Assembly (NCBI GenBank): GCA_900316005.1 | Contig: ONBH01000011.1 | Location: 1-64,000 of the forward strand | Length of the DNA stretch: 64,000 bases | Origin: an uncultured Bacteroidales bacterium | GTDB lineage: Bacteria > Bacteroidota > Bacteroidia > Bacteroidales > Paludibacteraceae | Reading direction: 5' to 3' | Shown: in pieces, positions 9,592 through 17,108 of the stretch | Position numbering within the stretch: the first letter of the stretch is position 1 | Layout: each line of letters starts with the position of its first letter | Translations under genes and position numbers: made by a program | Notes under the pieces: model-generated | Told to the model about the DNA's origin: nothing | Databases searched by the model: none | Seen by the model: only the letters and a program-made list of their open reading frames with translations

Positions 9592-9720
9592 TCATCGTAA
9601 GCTTAATTCTCTTTCGCGCTTATCGACAGCTGCCATCCATTCTTGCTTGAGGTTCATAGTCGCCAATAAGGCAGCTCTGAACTCCGCATCAGAATACTGT
9701 TGAAATCGAGCCTGTTCCAT
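9592..9720 (-). pseudogene. 42-codon ORF, possible relic of a longer coiled-coil protein
   Basis: The first reading frame after the operon promoter (9754-9785). It encodes 42 charged, helical residues starting MEQARFQQYSDAEFRAAL and stops at TGA (9592-9594). In the same frame, one codon past a second TGA, coding-like sequence continues (NELIRRIVERVEIIV, to about 9525). A shifted frame between them reads DEIEKMN. This pattern suggests a ~70-residue helical protein broken by small indels; a short functional leader peptide is also possible. There is no homologue I can name. It is followed by a 216-bp gap to the helicase. Confidence 0.4.
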
Positions 9721-9753
9721 AGTGCTATTGGGTTAAATTTCCATTATCGCCTG

Positions 9754-9785
9754 CAAAATTACAAAAAAAAATTCATATATGCAAA
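9754..9785 (-). promoter_or_regulatory. Main promoter of the defence operon
   Basis: Minus-strand TTTG (9782-9785), 20-bp spacer, TAATTTTG (9754-9761). It is the only consensus promoter seen upstream of the helicase and would transcribe the 42-codon ORF first, with a start near 9747. Confidence 0.7.
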
Positions 9786-10309
9786 AAAATATCACCAAAT
9801 TTGGCAATTTTAGCATATTTTGATACATTATGGTTCGATATTTGGTTCTCTTGCTTCCGGATGCAAAAAAATTCGCAGATATCTTGCGAAATCTGCGAAA
9901 TCTGTATCGTTTCTAAGATTAAATGTGTATTGAAATTGATATTTATATGCAAATAAAACGTCAAAATTTGCATAAAAAATCTTACCAAACTATCTTATTT
10001 TGCAATTTTCTGCAATTTTAACCGTCTTATTTTGCATATTTCGCAACTCTAAACTGCACAAAATCGGAATTTCTCATTTTCTAAACTGCATAAAAATACT
10101 ATTGCAACAAGAGGAAATACTGTGGTTCTTCGGGCGAATTACCGAGGTTCATCGAACCAATCTCGCATCATACTAATACCTATAATATACTATGTATATT
10201 ATCCTGTGATTTTGACACTCTTAACAGCAACCGGTTCTCACAATACGTCGGGAACCGGAGCCAAATGGTATTATTTTATCTTACTTCCGACATAAGATGC
10301 TCTAAAACA
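9786..10309. other. AT-rich intergenic region with short direct repeats
   Basis: No convincing gene between the two divergent promoters. TCTTATTTTGCA occurs at 9993-10004 and 10025-10036, and TCTAAACTGCA at 10048-10058 and 10080-10090; both pairs are offset by 32 bp. CCGGTTC (10231-10237) and GAACCGG (10252-10258) form a stem-loop without a T-run. These may be remains of a degenerate repeat or protein-binding sites. Confidence 0.45.
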
Positions 10310-10341
10310 TTTGTGTATGTCAAAAAAAAGCAGTACCTTTG
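10310..10341 (+). promoter_or_regulatory. Promoter of the secreted adhesin-like gene
   Basis: TTTG (10310-10313), 20-bp spacer, TACCTTTG (10334-10341): a perfect Bacteroidales promoter. It gives a leader of about 65 nt before the ATG at 10413. Confidence 0.8.
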
Positions 10342-10412
10342 CACGCTTTTTGATAATATACCATAAAAAAAATGCAATATAATATCATCCAAAACACAAA
10401 AAAAAACAACGA

Positions 10413-13382
10413 ATGAGAAAACTTTTTTATCTGCTTGTAGCGGCGATCTGCTGCACGAGCATGCAGGCTCAGCTAATCGATGAGAGTTTCGAAGGAGCCC
10501 AGTTCCCACCCAACGGATGGACCAGTATTGACAATGACCAGTATTCGCTATGGCGACGCATTTCGAAAGATGACAATCCGACGCTGGACGTCTATGATGG
10601 CAGAGCGTGCGCTGTTATACCCGGTTCGTACGGCACCACCAACTATCTGATCACGCCCTGTCTGCGTCCCCAGACCGGCGAGACGCTGCATTTTGCCTCG
10701 CGCATCAAAGAGTACGCCTCGCAAGGCATGCTCAAGATTGAGGTTTCCACGACCGGAACAGACGCTGCTTCGTTTACCGAGATTGCTTCGTATTCGACAT
10801 CCTCCAGAGCAGAAGGTCATTTGCCGAAGAGCGAATGGCAGGTATTTGACGTGGACCTGAGTGCATACATTGGTCAGCGCATCTTCGTGGCATTCCACCA
10901 GGTGGGCGAAGCGGATCAGATTTACCTGGACAAAGTGCATGGCATCACGCTGGCAGGTGACGCTTCGTGCGAAGCTCCCCACAGCCTGACGGTCAGCAAC
11001 CTGACTTCGTCGGGCGCTACCATCACCTGGACCGGTGATGCAACGCAATACCAGTATATCTGCCTGCCCGCAGACCAGACTCCGGACTGGAGTGCTGCTA
11101 CGACCATCAGCACCAACACGGTAACGCTGAGCGGCCTGTTTGAGGCTACGGCATACGCCTTCTACGTACGCTCTTACTGCTCGGCAGCGGAACAGAGTCT
11201 TGCGCCCAAAACCGTGTTTAAGACACCCTGCACGCCGATGACTATTCCGTACGTGCAGGACTTCTATCGTCACCCCACAGGTGTCGTAGAGCCCGAATGC
11301 TGGACGGTAGCCTCCCCCACTCCGCAGGTATGGGTAGTAAGCACCAAGACCTACGACGATGAAGGAACCGGTACACTGGTGCGCGCTTCGGAGCATATCT
11401 ACGCCTCCGGTGGTGCAGCAGGCACGGAACAGACCTTCGCCATGCCGGCTATGGCAGCACGGTTGGACACCTTAGAGGTAGCCTTCGACTACAAGCACAG
11501 CTATATCGGCGAGCAATATGGCGTATTAGCCATAGGCTATATGACCAATCCGGCGGACGCCAACACCTTCGTAGCCATAGACACGCTGCCGCAGGTGGAC
11601 ACCATGACCCATGTCATCTGCCCGCTGACAGCCATGCCGGCTGACGCACCCTTCATAGCCTTCCGCTTTGCAGGTGGCACCAGCAGTTTCAACGGCGTAT
11701 CGATGGATAACTTCGTCGTAGCACCTATCGGACACTCAGACGAGTTCACACCCGAAGAAATCATCGACGATGCCAACGCATATCTATTAGGCCAGACCTA
11801 CTGCGAGGCACAAGTATCATGGTATTCGTACAATGCCGAGGCCTTTGCTATCGGTCTGTTTGATGCCACCAGACAACAGCTGATAGCAGGTATCGTCGTC
11901 ACCACCGGCGAGTGCGACCGCTTCGCCTACGAAGACGGCATCACCTTCTCGGAATACGAAGACCCCGACAACCATTACTACTGCTCCACCAAGTGGATAC
12001 TGAATGTGGACGAGTCAGGCCTGTCTAAAGGTGCGGCATGGGACAGCTGCGTCATCAATATAGGTACTGCGCGCACGCCTGCGTTGGGTCTCAAACCCGG
12101 CAGTTACCAAGTGCAGATTTATGCCTACGACGTTGTCAACAACGAGATGGATACACTCTTGGGTACCGTTCCGTTCACGCTCAGCGAGAAGAAAGTGACC
12201 AACCTGCAAGCCACGCTATCGACAGACTTGACCAAAGCTACCATCACCTGGGTAGAGCCGGAGTTGGCAAACGGCGAGCGACTCTATGTCAGCGTTCGCG
12301 CAGGCGAGACGGTTGCTTACGACAACTACGAGACCACCGATATCGCCACCTCGCCGCTGGTAGTGGATGTACTGAACGGCAAGTCGTATCAAGTGAGCGT
12401 CGTGGTTATTGACCGCCAGAAGAACCCGCTGGGCGAAGAGGTCAGCTGCGCGTTTACCGTAGGCACGAATAACTACGAGCCGCGCAATCTGCATGCCGAA
12501 GTATTTGGTGGCGACAACGTGACCTTCTCATGGGAGGCAACGACCCAAGCCGACTTCTACGAGCTGGCTCTCTACTGCGACGGCGCTTATTACACGACGC
12601 TGAATGTTCGTTCGATTCCCAAGACGACCACCATGCCGCAGGATGGCACCTGGTCATGGACCGTACAGGCCTTTACCAAAGGCACCAACGGCAAGTACTT
12701 CCCCGCCAGCGAAATAGTCCGCGGTAATGACTTTGTATCACAAGGTGCTCCGATTCCGGATGATGCCATCAAACTGGATGTATGGGGTATGGAAGCTGCC
12801 TATCTGGATAAGGCAAGCGGTTATTATCAGGAGGGCAAGCACGGCTGGATGGTGATGTTCGCCACGGGCGAGGAAGGTTCGGTCGGCTACCCGATGCCGT
12901 GGTTCCTGATTTACACGGAGAAAGAGAGTGCTATCTCAGGCGTATATAACGTATCACGCGAGAACATCGATTTGGAGAGCACCTATCTCAATACCAACGG
13001 CACGCAGGCGGGCTGTATCATGGCGACCGATGCCGAACTGAGACTGCAGTTCGACGGCTACGATGAGGAGATGGCCGAAGCCGGCTACCGCTACGCGTAC
13101 TACACCGGTAAGTTCCGCCTGGTAGGCGAAGATGGCAAGACATATGTAGGCAACTTCCTGGAGCTGTTCTGCAACTCGTACAACTGGTCCACCTACTCAT
13201 CCAGTGTGCGCGACCACAAAGGTATGTGGGATGAAGACCCCACGCAGCAACCGCCTCAAGACGGTTTGGAGGATGTTGTGCTTGACAGCGATGATGCTAT
13301 CCGCAAGATGATTCTCAACGGACAGTTGTACATCATCCGCGGCAAAGCCATCTACAACATCCAGGGTCAGCAGGTACGATAA
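10413..13382 (+). CDS. Secreted multidomain adhesin-like protein (cleaved-adhesin and FN3 modules)
   Basis: A 989-residue exported protein. A signal peptide (1-19, MRKLFYLLVAA...MQAQ) is followed by a jelly-roll module (~22-170: IDESFEGAQFPPNGW, then a YLITPCL strand) of the cleaved-adhesin/choice-of-anchor type, an FN3 domain (~180-265), a second jelly-roll (~275-430) and further FN3-like domains (~590-790). The last ~30 residues (NGQLYIIRGKAIYNIQGQQVR) match the short C-terminal tail common on Bacteroidales secreted proteins (NG..YI...G..YN..GQ.V). Related modules bind carbohydrate or act in surface attachment, for example in Porphyromonas gingipains. No protease catalytic site is visible. 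It is a single-gene unit with its own promoter and terminator. Substrate unknown. Confidence 0.75.
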   Translation: MRKLFYLLVAAICCTSMQAQLIDESFEGAQFPPNGWTSIDNDQYSLWRRISKDDNPTLDVYDGRACAVIPGSYGTTNYLITPCLRPQTGETLHFASRIKEYASQGMLKIEVSTTGTDAASFTEIASYSTSSRAEGHLPKSEWQVFDVDLSAYIGQRIFVAFHQVGEADQIYLDKVHGITLAGDASCEAPHSLTVSNLTSSGATITWTGDATQYQYICLPADQTPDWSAATTISTNTVTLSGLFEATAYAFYVRSYCSAAEQSLAPKTVFKTPCTPMTIPYVQDFYRHPTGVVEPECWTVASPTPQVWVVSTKTYDDEGTGTLVRASEHIYASGGAAGTEQTFAMPAMAARLDTLEVAFDYKHSYIGEQYGVLAIGYMTNPADANTFVAIDTLPQVDTMTHVICPLTAMPADAPFIAFRFAGGTSSFNGVSMDNFVVAPIGHSDEFTPEEIIDDANAYLLGQTYCEAQVSWYSYNAEAFAIGLFDATRQQLIAGIVVTTGECDRFAYEDGITFSEYEDPDNHYYCSTKWILNVDESGLSKGAAWDSCVINIGTARTPALGLKPGSYQVQIYAYDVVNNEMDTLLGTVPFTLSEKKVTNLQATLSTDLTKATITWVEPELANGERLYVSVRAGETVAYDNYETTDIATSPLVVDVLNGKSYQVSVVVIDRQKNPLGEEVSCAFTVGTNNYEPRNLHAEVFGGDNVTFSWEATTQADFYELALYCDGAYYTTLNVRSIPKTTTMPQDGTWSWTVQAFTKGTNGKYFPASEIVRGNDFVSQGAPIPDDAIKLDVWGMEAAYLDKASGYYQEGKHGWMVMFATGEEGSVGYPMPWFLIYTEKESAISGVYNVSRENIDLESTYLNTNGTQAGCIMATDAELRLQFDGYDEEMAEAGYRYAYYTGKFRLVGEDGKTYVGNFLELFCNSYNWSTYSSSVRDHKGMWDEDPTQQPPQDGLEDVVLDSDDAIRKMILNGQLYIIRGKAIYNIQGQQVR

Positions 13383-13408
13383 GGCTTTTTAAGCGACACA
13401 ATTCCCTT

Positions 13409-13443
13409 CCCCACTCGGCACAGAAACCGGGTGGGGATTTTTT
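13409..13443 (+). terminator. Rho-independent terminator of the adhesin-like gene
   Basis: CCCCACTCGG (13409-13418) pairs with CCGGGTGGGG (13427-13436) with one mismatch, followed by a T-run to 13443. It lies 27 bp past the stop codon. Confidence 0.85.
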
Positions 13444-13505
13444 ACGGACATACTGCCATTTTCGGAATCTTTTTGCAAAAGGGCTGCACCCCTATTTTGC
13501 CGTGT

Positions 13506-13571
13506 ATGAGGGCATACTTATGCGAACATAAATACCCTCATTCCCGACAAAATATAGAGTATATACTCTAT
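13506..13571. promoter_or_regulatory. Operator candidates of the AbiE-type locus
   Basis: An 18-bp perfect palindrome, ATAGAGTATATACTCTAT (13554-13571), lies 23 bp upstream of the -33 element. Further upstream ATGAGGG (13506-13512) and CCCTCAT (13535-13541) form another inverted repeat. Toxin-antitoxin operons of the AbiE type are autoregulated through inverted repeats, so these are plausible binding sites. Confidence 0.5.
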
Positions 13572-13594
13572 TTTTGCAAAAAAGGTTCCGAAAA

Positions 13595-13626
13595 TTTGCG
13601 TATGTGCAATTTTTGTTGTAAATTTG
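13595..13626 (+). promoter_or_regulatory. Promoter of the AbiE-type operon
   Basis: TTTG (13595-13598), 20-bp spacer, TAAATTTG (13619-13626). The 49-bp stretch 13590-13638 is 45/49 identical, without gaps, to 33803-33851 in front of recQ. Confidence 0.8.
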
Positions 13627-13644
13627 CAGGCTGAATTGAAATTT

Positions 13645-13950
13645 ATGCCAAGCGAGACATACATAGCACGGCTGTCACCCTATTTATTTTGGGACATGGA
13701 CCGCCAACGGGTGGACGCGGAACGCAACTCGCGCCACTTGATTCAACGTGTATTGGAATATGGCAATCTGGATGATTGGCGGCTTACGCGCGACTATTAC
13801 GGAATGAACCGTGTGGTTAGTGAATGCCAACAACTCCGTAGCCTCAATCCCAAGTCGCTGGCTTTTATTTGCGCAGTATCCGACACTAAAAAAGAAGACT
13901 ACAGATGTTATCACTTCAGACAATCCTTCCCAACACTCTGGAACTCTTAA
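13645..13950 (+). CDS. DUF6922-like protein, probable antitoxin partner of AbiEii
   Basis: A 101-residue cytosolic protein beginning MPSETYIARLSPYLFWDMD. The pattern LSPYLFWD(M/V)D...RHLIQRVLEYG...DW.......YG...V........RSLNPKSL matches my memory of the DUF6922 family, which is common in Bacteroidota directly upstream of AbiEii/AbiGii nucleotidyltransferases. The ATG at 13645 is chosen because the predicted transcription start is near 13633 and an earlier TTG (13624) lies inside the promoter. The 3' end overlaps the toxin gene by 46 bp, implying translational coupling. I infer the antitoxin or regulatory role from pairing; a DNA-binding domain is not obvious. Confidence 0.7.
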   Translation: MPSETYIARLSPYLFWDMDRQRVDAERNSRHLIQRVLEYGNLDDWRLTRDYYGMNRVVSECQQLRSLNPKSLAFICAVSDTKKEDYRCYHFRQSFPTLWNS

Positions 13951-14522
13951 AGACACTATCCGCCAGAGAAGAAATGCAGCAGATGAGATTGGTCGGAGGA
14001 ACGGCTCTCGCGCTGCAATACGGACATCGTCAGTCTGTAGATTTGGATTTTTTCGGCAAGATGCCATCGGATCAAGAGACAATCGCTGATATGCTGGACG
14101 GACTCGGGACCTATACGACACTAAACCGTTCGTCCCACATTTGGCAAATTGTAGTAAACAGTATCAAGGTGGACTTTGTGGACTACAGCCGATACCAATG
14201 GATAGACCAGCCGATTTGCGAACAAGGTGTTGTACTCGCCTCTGATAAAGATATCGCTGCAATGAAAATCAATGCGATTGAAGGGCGAGGCAGCAAAAAA
14301 GACTTTATCGACATATACCTGCTTTTGCAACACTATAGTTTGGCAGAAATTTTGAACTTTTACAAACAGAAGTATCCTGATTTTTCAGAATACCGAGCAT
14401 TGCGAAGTCTGGTTTATTTTGAAGACGCCGAACCGCAAGAAATGCCGACTATGTTTATTGCTGACACCTGGGATTCAATGAAGGAGTGCATCGTAGAAGC
14501 GGTAAAGCAATACCAAAAATAG
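13905..14522 (+). CDS. AbiEii/AbiGii-type nucleotidyltransferase toxin
   Basis: A 205-residue member of the DNA polymerase-beta-like nucleotidyltransferase fold used by AbiEii toxins. It shows the glycine pair and metal-binding acidic pair, GGTALALQYGHR...VDLDF (G31, G32, D46, D48), and the downstream basic motif GSKKDFIDIYLLL (~125-137), with an upstream DIAAMKINAI helix. AbiE systems give phage resistance by abortive infection; related enzymes modify tRNA or other RNAs with nucleotides. It is co-transcribed with, and overlaps, the DUF6922-like gene, and lies 25 bp upstream of pheT. Whether an accessory toxin-antitoxin pair sitting on the pheT transcription unit affects pheT expression is unknown. 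Length is at the short end for the family but complete motifs are present. Confidence 0.8.
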   Translation: MLSLQTILPNTLELLKTLSAREEMQQMRLVGGTALALQYGHRQSVDLDFFGKMPSDQETIADMLDGLGTYTTLNRSSHIWQIVVNSIKVDFVDYSRYQWIDQPICEQGVVLASDKDIAAMKINAIEGRGSKKDFIDIYLLLQHYSLAEILNFYKQKYPDFSEYRALRSLVYFEDAEPQEMPTMFIADTWDSMKECIVEAVKQYQK

Positions 14523-14547
14523 AAAGAATATAATTTGAACAAAAGAT

Positions 14548-17064
14548 ATGAATATTTCGTACAAGTGGCTGAAGCGCTATCTCTCGCTAACGGATGATGC
14601 GGAGAGCGTGGCAAAGATTCTGACTTCGATAGGATTGGAAGTCGGGACATTGGAGACAAGAGAGTCCATCAAAGGCGGACTGGAAGGTTTGGTAGTGGGT
14701 GAAGTAGTGAGCTGCGTTCCCCACCCCAACAGCGACCACCTGCATATCACCAAGACGCGTCTGAAAGAGGGCGAAGAACCCGTTCAAATCGTATGCGGCG
14801 CCCCGAACGTAGCTGCCGGCCAGAAGGTCATCGTGGCTACCATCGGTACACGTCTGTATCAGGGCGATGAGTCCTTCGTCATCAAAAAAGGCAAGATACG
14901 CGGCGAGGAATCGTTAGGCATGATCTGCGCCGAGGATGAGATAGGCGTGGGTACCTCGCACGACGGTATCATGGTGCTGCCCGCAGATACGCCCGTAGGC
15001 CTGCCCGCCAAAGAGTATTTCCATCTGGAGAGCGACACCATCATCGAGGTGGATATCACGCCCAACCGTTCGGACGCCGCCAGCCATTACGGTGTGGCAC
15101 GCGACCTGTATGCTTACTATGTAAGCAAATCGAAAATTGAAAATTTAAAATTGAACATTGAATTGACGAAGCCGAACGTGAGTGCGTTCAAGGTTGCGAG
15201 CAATGCCCTGCCTATCAGCGTGCGTATTGACAATATGCAAGCCTGCCCGCGCTATTCGGGCGTGAGCATCAAGGGTGTGACGGTGAAGGAGTCGCCCGAC
15301 TGGCTGAAGAACAGCCTGATGGCAATCGGCCTGCGGCCTATCAATAATATCGTGGATGTGACCAACTTCGTGCTGCACGAGAACGGTCAGGCGCTGCACG
15401 CCTTCGATGCCGACAAGATCAAGGGCAACCAAATCATCGTGAAGAATGCCGAGGAGGGTCAGAAGTTTGTGACCCTGGACGGTGAAGAACGCACCATGAC
15501 GGCTGCCGACCTGATGATTTGCAATGCAGAAGAGCCGATGTGTATTGCCGGCGTCTTCGGCGGCAAAGAGAGCGGCGTGACGGAGGAGACGAAGAATGTG
15601 TTCCTGGAGTCCGCCTACTTCGATCCCGTCAGCATTCGTAAGACCGCCCGCCGTCATCAGTTGAGCACCGATGCCTCGTTCCGCTACGAGCGCGGCTGCG
15701 ACCCCAACAACACGATGTACGTACTGAAACGCGCAGCGTTGCTCATTCAGGAAGTAGCCGGTGGCGAAGTAGCCATGGAGCCTGTAGATGAAGGAAAGAC
15801 GGCGTTTGACTTCTTCCCCGTGACATTGGATATCCGCCGCGTCAATGCCCTCATCGGTAAGGAGATAGGCGAAGATATCATCCGCACGATACTGCAAGCC
15901 TTGGAGATACGAATCGAACGCGAAGAGGGTCCCGTATGGCAGATAGCCGTGCCGCCTTACCGCGTAGATGTACAGCGCGAGTGCGACGTAGTGGAAGATA
16001 TTCTGCGTATCTACGGCTATAATAATGTAGAGTTCCCCGAGAAACTGAACAGCAATCTGTCGTACAATCCGAAGCCCAACCCCGTAGCCCTACAAACGCG
16101 TATCTCGGAGCAGCTGACGGCACAGGGATTCTATGAGATCATGAATAACTCGCTGACGAAGGTGTCGTACTACCCGGGTGAGTGGTTAGATAGCTGCGTG
16201 CAGGTGAAGAACCCGCTGAGTCAGGACTTAGGCGTGATGCGTCAGACCTTGCTCTTCGGCGGACTGGAAAGCATCCAACGCAACGCTAACCGCAAGAATG
16301 CGGACCTGAAGCTATACGAATTTGGCAACTGCTACCATTACGACGGTTCGCGCTTATCGGTTCTCGGTTCTCGCGCTTCGGAAACCAATCAACCTATTGC
16401 TCCTATTCAGGCATACTCTGAGGAGCCGCACCTGGGCCTATGGGTAACGGGTAAGAAAGAGTTGGTATCGTGGTTGCGCCGCGAGGAAGAGAGCAGTTTC
16501 TATCAGCTTCACGCGTATGTGAACAACGTGCTGCGCCGCCTGGGCGTGAACCTGGACCGCTGCACGCTGGAGCCGCTGGCTGACAGCCATGAGCGTCGGC
16601 TCTATAGCGATGGTCTTGTCATCAAGGCACAGAACGGAAAGGAGCTCGGTTTCATGGCCATCGTAGCGCCGACGGTACTGAAACAGTTCGACCTGAGCAA
16701 CCCCGTCTATTATGCCGACCTGGACTGGAAACAGCTGCTCAAGCAGAACAAACAATATAAGCCGATCATCGAAGATCTGCCTAAGTTCCCGGAGGTAAAG
16801 CGCGACTTTGCACTACTGGTGGATAAACAGGTTGACTTTGCCGCCCTGGCTCGTACAGCCTTTGAGACGGAGAAGAAACTGCTGAAGAACGTCTATCTGT
16901 TTGATGTGTATGAGGGTAAGAATCTGGAGGAAGGCAAGAAGTCGTACGCGCTGTCCTTTATCCTGCAAGACAAGGAGAATACTCTCAAAGACCAACAGAT
17001 TGATACCATCATGAGCCGTCTGCAAAAAGCGTTTGAGGAGAAGTTCGGCGCAAAACTAAGATAA
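14548..17064 (+). CDS. pheT: Phenylalanyl-tRNA synthetase beta subunit
   Basis: The 838-residue beta chain of the (alpha-beta)2 enzyme that charges tRNA-Phe. Domain order is canonical: N-terminal MNISYKWLKRYL, an EMAP-like tRNA-binding OB fold (~40-150, GLVVGEVVSCVPHPNSDHL), B3/B4 editing domain (~210-395), B5 (~405-480), the catalytic-like core (~490-700) and the FDX-ACB anticodon-binding domain (~745-838). Two in-frame heptanucleotide arrays are unusual: 15136-15163 (residues ~197-206, reading IENLKLNIEL) and 16344-16378 (residues ~600-611, reading GSRLSVLGSRAS). Both fall where loops would be expected. No pheS is adjacent. The gene ends in TAA directly followed by another heptad array. Confidence 0.95.
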   Translation: MNISYKWLKRYLSLTDDAESVAKILTSIGLEVGTLETRESIKGGLEGLVVGEVVSCVPHPNSDHLHITKTRLKEGEEPVQIVCGAPNVAAGQKVIVATIGTRLYQGDESFVIKKGKIRGEESLGMICAEDEIGVGTSHDGIMVLPADTPVGLPAKEYFHLESDTIIEVDITPNRSDAASHYGVARDLYAYYVSKSKIENLKLNIELTKPNVSAFKVASNALPISVRIDNMQACPRYSGVSIKGVTVKESPDWLKNSLMAIGLRPINNIVDVTNFVLHENGQALHAFDADKIKGNQIIVKNAEEGQKFVTLDGEERTMTAADLMICNAEEPMCIAGVFGGKESGVTEETKNVFLESAYFDPVSIRKTARRHQLSTDASFRYERGCDPNNTMYVLKRAALLIQEVAGGEVAMEPVDEGKTAFDFFPVTLDIRRVNALIGKEIGEDIIRTILQALEIRIEREEGPVWQIAVPPYRVDVQRECDVVEDILRIYGYNNVEFPEKLNSNLSYNPKPNPVALQTRISEQLTAQGFYEIMNNSLTKVSYYPGEWLDSCVQVKNPLSQDLGVMRQTLLFGGLESIQRNANRKNADLKLYEFGNCYHYDGSRLSVLGSRASETNQPIAPIQAYSEEPHLGLWVTGKKELVSWLRREEESSFYQLHAYVNNVLRRLGVNLDRCTLEPLADSHERRLYSDGLVIKAQNGKELGFMAIVAPTVLKQFDLSNPVYYADLDWKQLLKQNKQYKPIIEDLPKFPEVKRDFALLVDKQVDFAALARTAFETEKKLLKNVYLFDVYEGKNLEEGKKSYALSFILQDKENTLKDQQIDTIMSRLQKAFEEKFGAKLR
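15136..15163. repeat. In-frame heptad array inside pheT (first)
   Basis: Four 7-bp units, attgaaa-atttaaa-attgaac-attgaat, between the tRNA-binding and editing domains. The units resemble the intergenic attgata and gatttaa arrays of this window. Confidence 0.6.
16344..16378. repeat. In-frame heptad array inside pheT (second)
   Basis: Five 7-bp units, cggttcg-cgcttat-cggttct-cggttct-cgcgctt. The cggttct unit is the same heptad found in argS, pepP and the giant secreted gene. Confidence 0.65.
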
Positions 17065-17108
17065 GGATAATTGATAATTGATAATTGATAATTGATAATT
17101 GACATTTT
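17065..17108. repeat. Intergenic heptad array pheT/prfC
   Basis: Tandem attgata units (about five) start a few bases after the pheT TAA and run almost to the prfC GTG start. Every unit carries TGA, so stops occur in all three forward frames. Confidence 0.8.

Noticed and set aside
9515-9703. Plus-strand 62-codon reading frame near the helicase leader
   Set aside because: It lies antisense to the promoter-linked 42-codon ORF and has no start context or features.
9773-9988. Minus-strand 71-codon reading frame in the AT-rich gap
   Set aside because: It crosses the operon promoter at 9754-9785, has biased low-complexity composition and no recognisable features; it looks like chance.
10231-10258. 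CCGGTTC/GAACCGG stem-loop considered as a terminator
   Set aside because: No T-run follows on either strand and no gene ends nearby.
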